Positions 45,249 through 54,231 of a stretch of DNA of 64,000 bases are shown here, in pieces (position 1 is the first letter of the stretch; every line of letters begins with the position of its first letter). The position numbers and the translations under genes are program-made. Source of the DNA: Pleurotus djamor (lineage: Eukaryota > Basidiomycota > Agaricomycetes > Agaricales > Pleurotaceae); NCBI GenBank assembly GCA_029747585.1, contig JAPEVF010000170.1:17354-81353 (forward strand). Reading direction: 5' to 3'. Below the pieces are notes generated by a model. It searched no databases. It was not told where the DNA came from and saw only the letters and a list, made by a program, of their open reading frames with translations.

Positions 45249-47503
45249 TAAGAAATCCCTTTGAATTTCGAAGCGGATGCTGCAGAATTGAAGAATTGAA
45301 TTCCAAGCATGGACCGGAACAGGGTGAATTTAACCCATCCCAGATTTTTGGTGAACATATCAGCGGGGTTTTCAGCACCACTGATGAAGAAGCATTCAAC
45401 ATCTCCAGATTCAATGTGGTCACGAATGTAATGATATTGGAGATCGATGTGTTTCGTTCTTCCTTCAGAAACAGGGTTAGATGCAATGAAGATTGACCCT
45501 TGGTTGTCACCACAAATTGGTACAGGACCAAGATCCATTCCGATCTCAGAGAGTAGGTTCTTTGTCCACATAATCTGACGACAAGTGTCAGAGAGTGCCA
45601 TATATTTGGCTTCGGTTGAGGACAGAGCAGGTGTTCTCTGAGCGTGAGATTGCCAGGATATAATACCACCAGCGAGTTTTACAAGGTACCCAGTTGTAGA
45701 TATCGGACTTGTCCAGTCTGAATCGGTGAAAGCGATTAAGCCTCCTTCCTGATTCGATCCGTCATAGCAGACAGAGTAGTGCTGTGTTCCTGCTAGATAT
45801 CGCACCACATATAGTGCTTTATCCAAATGTTCTTTGGACGGATTGGCAGAGTGCTGGGACAGTTTGACAACAGCGTAGGCAATATCTGGACGTGTGCCAA
45901 GCATGATGTACAAAAGAGATCCAATAACTTGTTGGAACCTTGAACGAAGCCCTGGGTCGACTGGGCCTTTGTGAGGCTCTGGTCGGTATCCAGTGGGTAG
46001 CGGAGTACGGGCGGTATTGCAGTTCTCAAGGTTAAAACGCCTGATAACTTTTTGCAAATAAGTCTCTTGATCAAGATAGATCTTGGGACCTTTCCTCAGA
46101 ATTCGCATACGAAGGAACTCTTTGGCTTCACCCAAGTCACGACATTCCCATCGCTTCATGAACGCGGCTTTTAGTTTAAGAACAAGCTGCCGGTCGGAGC
46201 CACAGAACAATGCATCGTCAACGTAGATGATTGCGATCACCACAGATCTGTTAGGATGTGTGTAGATAAATAGACCGCTATCAGACTTTGCACGTTTGAA
46301 TCCAAGTTGTTCCATTGACTTGGAGAGCTCTTTCCACCAGGAAAGCGCTGCTTGTTTGAGTCCATATAGGGCTCGCCATAGACGGAAAACAAAGTCTTTC
46401 TTGTCTTGGGCATGAAAGCCTTCAGGTTGCTCCATGTAGATCTCCTCATCGAGTTTACCGTAAAGGAAGGCGGTTTTTATGTCCAAACCTTCCAAGTGCC
46501 ATCCCTCTACTGCGGCTAGCGCAAGTATCATACGGAATGTTTCATATCGCACTACAGGGGAAAAGATCTCATTGAAATCGATTCCTTCTCTTTGAGAGAA
46601 ACCTTTCGCAACTAGTCGTGCCTTCTTACGGCCATCTGACTTGATGTCAAAGACCCAACGGCATTTTATTGCCTTGCGACCTTTCGGAAGCTTAACCAGA
46701 CTGTAAACATTGCGGGCGTGCAACGACTTCAGCTCTTCCTTACAAGCTTCAATCCAAGGTTTACGTTGATCAGGCGGTAGACGCATGATATCACGATAGG
46801 TCCATTCCCGAATATTATCGGGGTTGAGCTCTGCATTGGCATTTGGAACCGTTACAGGCTCAGTCTCTGGTTCAGAAACTGCAACCGCTTTGGAAAGCAG
46901 GAATTTCATGAACTCTACTCCCCCTTCCTGAGACATGCGAGTTAAATCGTCAATCTCTTTGTCCAAGATTTGAGTCGACGGACCAGGATCGTCCGGTGCG
47001 GGTTGGTTGGCTTGTGGTTGAGTTTTACCATGACGCCTGGAAGTAGTGGGCAAACGGGAGCTACCCGGTTCGTTATCCCCAACTAACTTCCGCCATTTAG
47101 CACTGTCCTCAATATCTCGTTGAATCTCATGAGGGAGGCGTTGTTCGCCATCTTCCTCATATATCGATCCAGGTGGGCCTTTGGCTACTTTTCTCTGTCT
47201 GCCAGACCGTCTAGGTCTATTCACCCAATCCTCAGGCTCTGGCTCTGGTTCGTTAACCAGATCAGGAGGTGGAGGTGGGTGTAACTCAGGCGACGGAGAG
47301 CGCTCCGGGAGTTGATCATTCTCAACCAGATTGTCTTCAGCACTACCCTGTGGGGAAGGAGATCGGGGAGGTAAATCTAGATCATTTTCAGATCCGGACC
47401 CCTCACTATTGCTAGGTGATGGAGGACGAGGGCCTCCACCAGCACCCGATGGACCAGAATCGTTGTCTGGGTTATCGTTACTTGGTAGTTTACCACCATT
47501 TGA
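45248..47503 (-). CDS. Copia polyprotein, C-terminal part: reverse transcriptase and RNase H
   Basis: This continues in the same frame as the upstream gag-integrase part after a single TGA. It opens with a Pro/Ser/Glu-rich linker (PPPPPDLVNEPEPEPEDW) and then RSGRQRKVAKG. The RT starts near DIMRLPPDQRKPWIEACKEE, with GLDIKTAFLYGKLDEEIYMEQP and the catalytic YVDDALFCGSD. RNase H follows (AFTDSDW, SSTEAKYMALS, DNQGSI, KHIDLQYHYIRDHI). The ATG at 47224 could serve as an internal start, but the intact copia design is a single polyprotein. All hallmark RT and RNase H residues I can check are present. Confidence 0.93.
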   Translation of the reverse strand, partial: SNGGKLPSNDNPDNDSGPSGAGGGPRPPSPSNSEGSGSENDLDLPPRSPSPQGSAEDNLVENDQLPERSPSPELHPPPPPDLVNEPEPEPEDWVNRPRRSGRQRKVAKGPPGSIYEEDGEQRLPHEIQRDIEDSAKWRKLVGDNEPGSSRLPTTSRRHGKTQPQANQPAPDDPGPSTQILDKEIDDLTRMSQEGGVEFMKFLLSKAVAVSEPETEPVTVPNANAELNPDNIREWTYRDIMRLPPDQRKPWIEACKEELKSLHARNVYSLVKLPKGRKAIKCRWVFDIKSDGRKKARLVAKGFSQREGIDFNEIFSPVVRYETFRMILALAAVEGWHLEGLDIKTAFLYGKLDEEIYMEQPEGFHAQDKKDFVFRLWRALYGLKQAALSWWKELSKSMEQLGFKRAKSDSGLFIYTHPNRSVVIAIIYVDDALFCGSDRQLVLKLKAAFMKRWECRDLGEAKEFLRMRILRKGPKIYLDQETYLQKVIRRFNLENCNTARTPLPTGYRPEPHKGPVDPGLRSRFQQVIGSLLYIMLGTRPDIAYAVVKLSQHSANPSKEHLDKALYVVRYLAGTQHYSVCYDGSNQEGGLIAFTDSDWTSPISTTGYLVKLAGGIISWQSHAQRTPALSSTEAKYMALSDTCRQIMWTKNLLSEIGMDLGPVPICGDNQGSIFIASNPVSEGRTKHIDLQYHYIRDHIESGDVECFFISGAENPADMFTKNLGWVKFTLFRSMLGIQFFNSAASASKFKGIS

Positions 47504-50500
47504 TCATCTGTCAGGACAATCAGACTTCGGACACTTTGGTAACAAAGTCTCATCAAAGAGAGCTTTCGTCTCATGAAAGACAGTGCTATTATGCAGACGC
47601 ATGAACTTATACCCTTTGATACCTTCAGTCAAACCAATGAAGCACATAAGTTCGGCTTTGGGACTGAGCTTATTAGGGCGTACGGCATTGGGCAAGTATA
47701 CGTAAGCACCACAACCAAATACTCGGAGGTGAGTGATGTCAGGAAGCTTGCCTTTCAGCATCTCGAACGGAGTTTTCCATTTAAGACGCCTTATGGGTGT
47801 GCAATTATAAAGATGAATCGCATATTCAACCGAAAACTCCCACCAGGACGGAGGAATGCACGCGTGGAAACGCATAGCTTGTGCTTTATCCATTATCGTC
47901 CGGTTAAACCTTTCAGCGCGACCATTTTGTTGTGGTTGATGCGCAACTGACTGATCTATGTTGACTCCGTTTGAATTGAGCATCTCTTTGAATTCTAAGG
48001 ATTTGAATTCTCCCCCTCCATCGGACATCCAGGTCTTAATCATGGTATTGTATTGAGTTTTAACCATGGCTATAAAATCACGAGTCGCAGTAAGCGCCTC
48101 AGATTTACGCTTTAACAAGCGGACCCATCCGTACGAGGTATAGTCATCAAAGAACGAGATATAATAGTGATATCCATGATAGGACTTCACAGGAAACTCT
48201 TTCAAGTCAGAATGAACTTTCTCAAAAGGTTTCAATGCTTGATTCAGGGATTGCGGAAACGAATCCTGTGGGGTTTTGCCTTCAGCGCAACCCTTGCAGG
48301 GCTTAGATCGATCAGCAGGGATCTTAAGATCTGGGAAGTTCTCAGTGTGCTTCTTGAACTGACGTAATACGTCTGGAGATGGATGTCCAAGACGTTGGTG
48401 CCAAGTGTCAAAGTCCACACTGTTTAAGAGGATCGCGTTGGTCTGGACAATAGATTCCTGACTCGCAGTTCCTCTGGTCCAACAGCACGTATCGTGCTGA
48501 CCACGATGATATCCAGACATGATGACAGGATCTTTCAATCGACCATCAATAAACTCGAAGCGATCTCGTGTTGCCCTTAATTCTCGGTTACGATCCTGAA
48601 GGAAAGTTCCAGTAGAAATAAGACGGAGTTCACCCATCTCAGGCATGTAATACACTGGATACAGCTTCATCAGCTTGTTTTGGCGGACAACTTCGCCGTT
48701 TCGCTCGACAAGTTGTTCATAGCGAAACAAGACAGTACCAACACCCTTAATATACGAATGTGAATTAGCGGTTTTCACAAATATTTGATCTTTCCGCTTA
48801 AAGGGGTGATAATGGGCGAAGTCAGACATAACTCCGGTCGTATGCAAAGAACAACCAGAGTCGTGCATCCACCAATCCATATCTGGATTTGCATCAACCT
48901 CAACACTCATGATATTGTACTTATTGTCGTTCGCAGCATTGTTAGAATGAAAACGATTTATTGCGCGGGACAATCCATGTACATCAACATTAGTAATTAC
49001 ATAGGCGCGGGACCCTCGGAGTAGAGAACGCTGCCAACCAATGTGATTAGAGTGTGAGGACGACTTAGGGTATGAATGAACATACCTCTCATTCTGGTAG
49101 CCAGTCTCAAGCTCGTCGAAGAGCGAGTCAGAGTCGTCGTCAAGAGGCTCTGGGCTAGGAGATCGAAGACGATCCTCTAAAGAAGATGCGTGGAAGCGTA
49201 GGTCTTCAGGCGATTCAGACCTGAAGCGCTTGGAGGCGCGGTCATCTTCATCGTCATCGCTTTCATCATCAGAGACGTCAGCGGGCGGAGTCGAGGATGT
49301 GGACTGACGTTGAAACACACCATGGAGGCGGCGAAGAGTCTCGGTCGTAGCAGGTTGCTCAGCAATGCGAGAAACCAGAGAGCGTGCCTTAGCCAGGTTG
49401 TCGTCCCCAATAGACTTGCAGTTGGACGGTTTAGCTTGTCCGTTGTACTGCTGGGGCGCGACTTCCTTATGCTTGTGGTTGAACCACTTGGGCTTGGGCA
49501 TGACGGGGAGTCCAACAATGGTGGTGGTTTCACCAACAACAATAGGCGCAGACGAGGAGGAGGTGTCGATACGATCAAGGAGAGTGTGCGAGGAGGGAAG
49601 ATGAACGGTAGGGGTGGCGACGGCATTAGCGAAGTTAATAACTTCGACATCGGTGACATCGACAGCGGCGTTGTTTTGATTCTTGCCAGCGCGCTTGCCA
49701 CGCTTGCGCTTGGGTTGCTGGTTGGAATCAGACTGCGGGGACTGTGCCTGCTTCTGCCCAGAAGAGTCGCCGTTTTGGTCGGCGTTATTCTTCTGCTTCT
49801 GCTGTTGGAAGTTGGGGTTTGGGCCCTTCTTCTCAACAGCAGAGAGTTTGTTGGCAGAGGCTTTGGACTGTTTCGCGACTTGCGTCCGTTCCCATTCTGC
49901 CTGAATATAGGCAAGAACGTCGCTGAATTCGAGCTGATCGAGAGACTTGGTAATCGTCATCTGAGCGATGAACTCCCATTCCTTGGGTAAGGCAGTGAGG
50001 GTGATGAGAGCGAGGAGGGAGGATGGAATAACGAGTTTAAGTTTCTCGAGGTGTTGAACGGCGGTGCGAAACTTCTCAAGGACTGGAGTAGGGTTCTCAG
50101 TCGATTTGATGCGGAGGTTGAGAAGCGTCTGGAGCCACTGATAGGCGGCGGAGACAGTCGTAGAGGAGAAAGCAGTCTTCAAGGTATCCCAAGTTTCCTT
50201 GGAAGTATCCTTGATGTGACGCTGGAGATTCTCAGAGACGGTGAGAGCAATGATGCCAAGAGCCATTTGGTCCTTCTCCAGCCACTGATTGACTTCAGAG
50301 GCATTGCCGGGCGTGGCAGGGTTGTCACCCCGAGCAGGAGTGGCGGCAATAGGAGAGGGTTTGGTGATAGTGCCGTTAACGTAGAGCCAAACTCCTTTAG
50401 CACGAAGGAGATGAGTCATCTTCTCAGACCAGGTCTGCCAGTTGGTCCCAGTAAGGGTACCAGTGATAGCACGGAGACCAGAGGTATCGAGAGAAGACAT
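47504..50500 (-). CDS. Copia polyprotein, N-terminal part: gag, protease, integrase
   Basis: It starts at the ATG at 50500 (MSSLDTSGLRAITGTLTG). Gag is of the UBN2/retrotran type (NWQTWSEKMTHLLRAKG, TWDTLKTAFSSTTVSAAY). It has a basic tail (RKRGKRAGKN) but no CCHC zinc knuckle that I can see. The protease has WWMHDSGCSLHTTG. The gag-pre-integrase and zinc-binding region has WHQRLGHPS and CKGCAEG. The integrase core has DDYTSYGWVRLL, SDGGGEF and HQPQQNGRAERFNRT (the D,D-35-E set), then a C-terminal ETKALFDE-type segment. The frame ends at TGA 47504-47506 in a linker between integrase and RT, and the same frame continues beyond it. A GTG-initiated extension to 50539 is not needed. Confidence 0.92.
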   Translation of the reverse strand: MSSLDTSGLRAITGTLTGTNWQTWSEKMTHLLRAKGVWLYVNGTITKPSPIAATPARGDNPATPGNASEVNQWLEKDQMALGIIALTVSENLQRHIKDTSKETWDTLKTAFSSTTVSAAYQWLQTLLNLRIKSTENPTPVLEKFRTAVQHLEKLKLVIPSSLLALITLTALPKEWEFIAQMTITKSLDQLEFSDVLAYIQAEWERTQVAKQSKASANKLSAVEKKGPNPNFQQQKQKNNADQNGDSSGQKQAQSPQSDSNQQPKRKRGKRAGKNQNNAAVDVTDVEVINFANAVATPTVHLPSSHTLLDRIDTSSSSAPIVVGETTTIVGLPVMPKPKWFNHKHKEVAPQQYNGQAKPSNCKSIGDDNLAKARSLVSRIAEQPATTETLRRLHGVFQRQSTSSTPPADVSDDESDDDEDDRASKRFRSESPEDLRFHASSLEDRLRSPSPEPLDDDSDSLFDELETGYQNERYVHSYPKSSSHSNHIGWQRSLLRGSRAYVITNVDVHGLSRAINRFHSNNAANDNKYNIMSVEVDANPDMDWWMHDSGCSLHTTGVMSDFAHYHPFKRKDQIFVKTANSHSYIKGVGTVLFRYEQLVERNGEVVRQNKLMKLYPVYYMPEMGELRLISTGTFLQDRNRELRATRDRFEFIDGRLKDPVIMSGYHRGQHDTCCWTRGTASQESIVQTNAILLNSVDFDTWHQRLGHPSPDVLRQFKKHTENFPDLKIPADRSKPCKGCAEGKTPQDSFPQSLNQALKPFEKVHSDLKEFPVKSYHGYHYYISFFDDYTSYGWVRLLKRKSEALTATRDFIAMVKTQYNTMIKTWMSDGGGEFKSLEFKEMLNSNGVNIDQSVAHQPQQNGRAERFNRTIMDKAQAMRFHACIPPSWWEFSVEYAIHLYNCTPIRRLKWKTPFEMLKGKLPDITHLRVFGCGAYVYLPNAVRPNKLSPKAELMCFIGLTEGIKGYKFMRLHNSTVFHETKALFDETLLPKCPKSDCPDR

Positions 50501-50679
50501 GATAGAGATCTGGGGGTAAAATAACAAGTTCGTCAGCACAAAAGTTAACTGAAAGTGCGAGAAAATGAAACCCCTGACTCCCCCTGTCGAGTCGCAGTTA
50601 AGCGCATCGACGGGCAGGTAAATGGTAGCTTAGTCCCCAAGTACTCAGGGGACATAGAGTCTCCCTTTTCCTAGAGCGA

Positions 50680-50697
50680 CCAGCGGGGCCCATAACC
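50680..50697 (-). other. Primer-binding site complementary to the anticodon arm of initiator tRNA-Met
   Basis: On the element strand the 5' LTR is followed at once by GGTTATGGGCCCCGCTGG. The first 12 bases pair with GGGCTCATAACC of initiator tRNA-Met, with one G-U or mismatch. That tRNA segment surrounds the CAT anticodon. This is the half-tRNA primer type known from Drosophila copia and yeast Ty5. Confidence 0.65.
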
Positions 50698-50993
50698 TGT
50701 TGAGCAGCAGGATAGCTACAAGCCATAAAGGTGAGCACTGCGCTAGGCGAGAGACCAAGCTATTCACCTGAGGTTGTATAGCACACGAGTAGTAGGTAGA
50801 ACGAGTGTTCGATATTCCCTAGATACATACAGGCTTTATATACTACGAGTGACTACTAAATATGGACTAAGGAATGTGTGAGGTGTCGAACTAGACACCA
50901 TGTGAAGTGTCGCACTAAGCGACATGAAACCATGCGTGACGTCGACCTAGAACTAGTGTGTCGACGTGGCAATTGAGAGGTGCATGCGCAACA
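50698..50993 (-). repeat. 5' LTR of the copia-type element
   Basis: 296 bp, nearly identical to 44942-45237. Four substitutions are seen (C/T, T/G, A/C, G/A) at about 35, 62, 112 and 274 bp into the repeat. This is about 98.6% identity and indicates a young element if both LTRs come from one insertion. Confidence 0.93.
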
Positions 50994-50994
50994 C

Positions 50995-51210
50995 AATCTA
51001 CATAAGTTGCTTCTGATATCCCAGGGGGATATCTCACTGCTAGCGCTAAATAGAGAGTTTGAGAAAGCCACTGACTCAGCGCGTGATTCGTCACTTACGC
51101 TTTTTCTCGAATTCACCCGTTCATTTCGTACCGTAACAGTGAAAAACGCTCTCGAGGAGGCAGATCACACCCTCGTCGCAGTTCGTTCGAAGAAAGATCC
51201 TGAACCCTGA
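50995..51210 (+). pseudogene. 5'-truncated reading frame next to the retrotransposon
   Basis: Directly after the 5' LTR, an open plus-strand frame of 71 codons reads NLHKLLLISQGDISLLALNR through KNALEEADHTLVAVRSKKDP to a stop at 51208-51210. It has the look of a helical C-terminus and no own start outside the LTR. It is probably the 3' end of a gene whose 5' part was lost at the insertion or rearrangement point. Family not recognised. Confidence 0.4.
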
Positions 51211-51590
51211 TTGGAATAATATGTGTCATCCCGATTGAGTGTTCACAAGACCAAGCCCCAAGGTGGCTACCAAAATGCCACCAGAGGATCCTTACTGCTG
51301 CACAACCTCTACTCTGAATTCGTTTTCCCAGATCGTGTTCGCGACATAGAGGGATTACACCGTTTAGAAGGCCCGCAGGCCACCGGTGGCTTTCTCAAAC
51401 TCTCTAATCTCCACCCCCCTGTGGCGCATCAATGCATCAGGGCAAAATTACGGGTCGAAGTTTGGCACTCACTTCTAAGGGTTGCTTATGAACACTTGAA
51501 GAATGCTGCCAGTATAAATACTAGAGTACATCACTCAACTGTCATTGATGGTTTCCCCCAAGCCCGAAGGGTAGACCATATCCACACCCA

Positions 51591-52031
51591 ATGGCTCCAC
51601 CACTCTGCATATACCTGATCTATGGCGACTACTACACAGGCAGCTTCTCAAACAGTGACCTCGGAGGTCGCTCAAATGTAAATACCCTGAATAATAACAG
51701 ACCTCCTGAGCCCCCCACAGACCCCCCTGTTCCTCCCTCAAATGTCGATAAAACCTGTAAGCCCTCCAACCCACTCTCACACACCTCGTAACTCATGTCA
51801 GTAACCTTCATAGCTAGCGACGAGGTTAACCCGCCGCATGCAGTACCATCTAATCCTGCCTCGAGCATTTTACGCACCTTACGCATCATCCGTCTTTTCT
51901 TGCTCTTCAACAAGCGGGCAGCTCGCTATCTTCGACCATACATCATCCCCATTTTCATCCTCGCCGGTAGTATCTTCGTATCTACCACGGGCGCCGTGTC
52001 GATCCACGTCACCACAAGACGTAGATCATGA
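51591..52031 (+). CDS. Putative small membrane protein
   Basis: The two-exon model (51591-51756, 51802-52031, 45-bp intron) is in frame and gives about 131 residues. It has a Pro-rich stretch (NNNRPPEPPTDPPVPPSNVD), then FIASDEVNPPHAVPSNPASS, a basic helix (RTLRIIRLFLLFNKRAARYL) and one hydrophobic segment (YIIPIFILAGSIFVSTTGAV). No known family and no support beyond composition and splice signals. It could be part of a decayed gene. Confidence 0.3.
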
Positions 52032-52658
52032 AGACATCACATCCTGTCACGACACGCTCTGAAGAGCCCCTCCCCCGTTACGGTTTTCGGCACCTTCGGT
52101 CCCAATTCAAGTCGGTCTTGGTGAAATGTCCCATCCACTGGAGATCGTTAGTCCCGGCGCAGCACATACGACAGTCCCGAGACAGACACAGGTTGGTAAG
52201 GGTCTCGTTCAATAGGGAAGGCTCAACGAATGTGGGGCATGGATGTGGTCAGCTTCGCAGCTCACAGTTTAGCGCCCAACCCGCCCTCGTTCCCTTCGAA
52301 TCCTCAGCCATCCTTTGCACCCCCGCTACTTCAGCGGAGGCACCTTTGGCCAGCGTCGCCTGCATTTCAACCCATGGACACTAGTGGCGGCCATTACTGG
52401 CACCCGGGGCGTGGGCGGTGCATGACCAATGCCATGCAACCGCTAGATAGCCTTCAAGTTCCTGGTAGAGTATGGCTATCAATTACGGCCGTTTAGATCA
52501 TTTTTAATAGGATACATACGAATGAATTTTCCTCCATCCCACTGACCGACGATCTCTGTCCGGTGCAAAGTCATTGATACACACGCTGATCGGAAGTAAA
52601 AAGGTTCAAACGGACATCCATTTGCTCGTCCGACGGAAAGCGAAGGCTTGATCATCAG
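52032..52658. other. Intergenic stretch, no gene recognised
   Basis: Short overlapping frames only. A TTTAGCGCCC motif occurs near 52268. The last part is the 3' flank of the convergent F-box gene. Confidence 0.35.
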
Positions 52659-54231
52659 TCAAGATAGGCAGGTTTGTGCGCCTAGGTATAGAGCAAGCAC
52701 TCTGCCGGCCCACAGAAATATTGATAGCACCTTGCCATGAGGGAAAGGATAGTGAGAGGTAGCGGCGTGTCGAGGTCGAGGGTAGCCATTCCCTATGGCG
52801 CAATGACTTGGAATAGGTTGACTAGTAGACGAGGAGATTGAGGAAGAGTCCCTTGAAAGTGCTGACGAGGGGATTTGAGTCTTCTTTGTCTCCTCGTAAA
52901 CAGCTCCATCCGGACCCTCTGTCAACCCAAAAATAGACACCGACATCTTCGTTCGAACTTCCACGCCAGGCAAACTAGCCGCTCCCTCATTGAGCTCCCG
53001 GAGTTGAACTAGTATCTCCGGCAAGGTGATAGAGAACTCGGACCACATCACGGCTTCGCGCCCGATCTCGAATGACATGGAAACATAGATAGCTTTTAAT
53101 TGTGCGACGGCTGTACCGGCGAGGTAGGATGATGTTAAAAGTGAGTTGATTGTCCTCAAGGAGGATATCAACCAGCCCATGCATTCAGCAGAAAGAAACC
53201 GCAGGTGAAGGGAATTCCAATGTGGGGTTACGCATGATGTGAGAGAACGGGAAGTTCAGTACACCTCGTTCTATGGAGCAAGATGGTAGGTGAGACACTG
53301 GAAGGTTAAGTGAAAGAGGTTTAGCTCACCTGGGGTTAGCTTCAGTGTTTTTAGACTCGAACACGCTCGCACAAGCTCAAAGAGCCCTTGACCATCAGCG
53401 TGGCAGTGTAGCAAGAGGGTGGTGATGTTTCCGCGCAACACTCGATCATGGAACGAGGTTGCGTTGGGGTGCGAAGAAGTGCTTAAATCGTCCGGAGCCT
53501 TAGAGGGCTGAATGATCCACCTGGCTGCGTCAAGCCCACATAGGTTTCCCAAGTCCAGGTCGATCAGGTTCAGCGCCGAGGAAAAAAANCACATCTCGGT
53601 GGGATGCCTGGTAATTGGGAGCAGAACGGGTAACTAACTTGATCTCGCTGAATTGGAGCGACCGCGTCTCAGGGCCAACAAACATCACCCAAGGAATACC
53701 AACATGGACAGCGCAGCTAACCACACGGACCTGCTTTATGAATCTCCCAGTGATGAGCGAGGTCAATTCGCGTTGAAGATCCGGGTTGACTTGAGCCCAC
53801 ATCATATTATGAAGTTCAACGCTGCTGAGGGCGGGCAGCACAAGAGTATTGAGCTTCCTCAGGAAGCCAACCAGGGATGGATCTGGCGCCCAAAATGTCG
53901 ACCCGGATCTGTCAGGGCGGAAATCCCAGGAGACTTCAAGGTGGTCCCCGCGGATGACGATGGTGCGGACCCATAGCAACAGGTGAGAGGAAGTATCGAG
54001 TAGGAGACGGAGCTTTTCGGGACCTTGATCTTGAGCGCTTGCCACCTTGTTTCCAGCCGGCGGTGAAGGCATAATGATTCGAAAAAACATCTTCTGGTGC
54101 AGCCGCTTCTGCGACGATTGACGCCACACCGAAGCGATCAGCGAACAGGCCTTCAGGGATTGCTTATCGTCGCATAAGTTATCGATGATTGCATCGCAGA
54201 GTTCGGGAGGGAGTACATGCTGGGGGAACAT
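52659..54231 (-). CDS. F-box-like protein, paralogue 1 (frame damaged)
   Basis: It starts at the ATG at 54231 (MFPQHVLPPELCDAIIDNLC) with the F-box-like core DDKQSLKACSLIASVWRQSS. A long leucine-rich region follows (VGFLRKLNTLVLPALSSVEL, GPETRSLQFSEI), then, after ignoring the N at 53589, SSALNLIDLDLGNLCGLDAA. An intron at 53271-53329 leads to a C-terminal exon (LPEILVQLRELNEGAASLP). The frame is broken by one extra base in a CCC run at 53210-53212, next to LEF/LHLRFLSAE. That may be a sequencing error or a real lesion. F-box proteins recruit substrates to SCF ubiquitin ligases; the substrate is unknown. It belongs to a local family with 56573-57942 and 59085-60419. Confidence 0.7.

Larger units (their letters stand above)
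44942..50993 (-). mobile_element. Ty1/copia-type LTR retrotransposon (6,052 bp)
   Basis: Two 296-bp LTRs (44942-45237 and 50698-50993) with TGTTG..CAACA ends flank an internal region that encodes, on the minus strand, gag, protease, integrase, reverse transcriptase and RNase H. Integrase before RT is the copia order. The LTRs differ at 4 of 296 positions by eye. A PBS follows the 5' LTR and a purine tract precedes the 3' LTR. The polyprotein is interrupted once, by TGA at 47504-47506. The 5-bp flanks (GGCCT left, CAATC right) do not match, so there is no target-site duplication. Both flanking reading frames are truncated at the element. Confidence 0.95.

Noticed and set aside
47331..50524. 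Plus-strand open frames inside the copia element, up to 226 codons
   Set aside because: They are antisense to gag, integrase and the linker, follow the codon pattern of the opposite strand and have no domain.
50856..51116. Minus-strand frame running from genomic sequence into the LTR, considered as the missing WD40 N-terminus
   Set aside because: It does not resemble the WD40 gene's helical unit and its LTR part equals the frame found at the other LTR.
51223..51618. 131-codon plus-strand frame after the truncated fragment
   Set aside because: His/Arg-rich sequence without a domain, and no splice link to the neighbouring frames.
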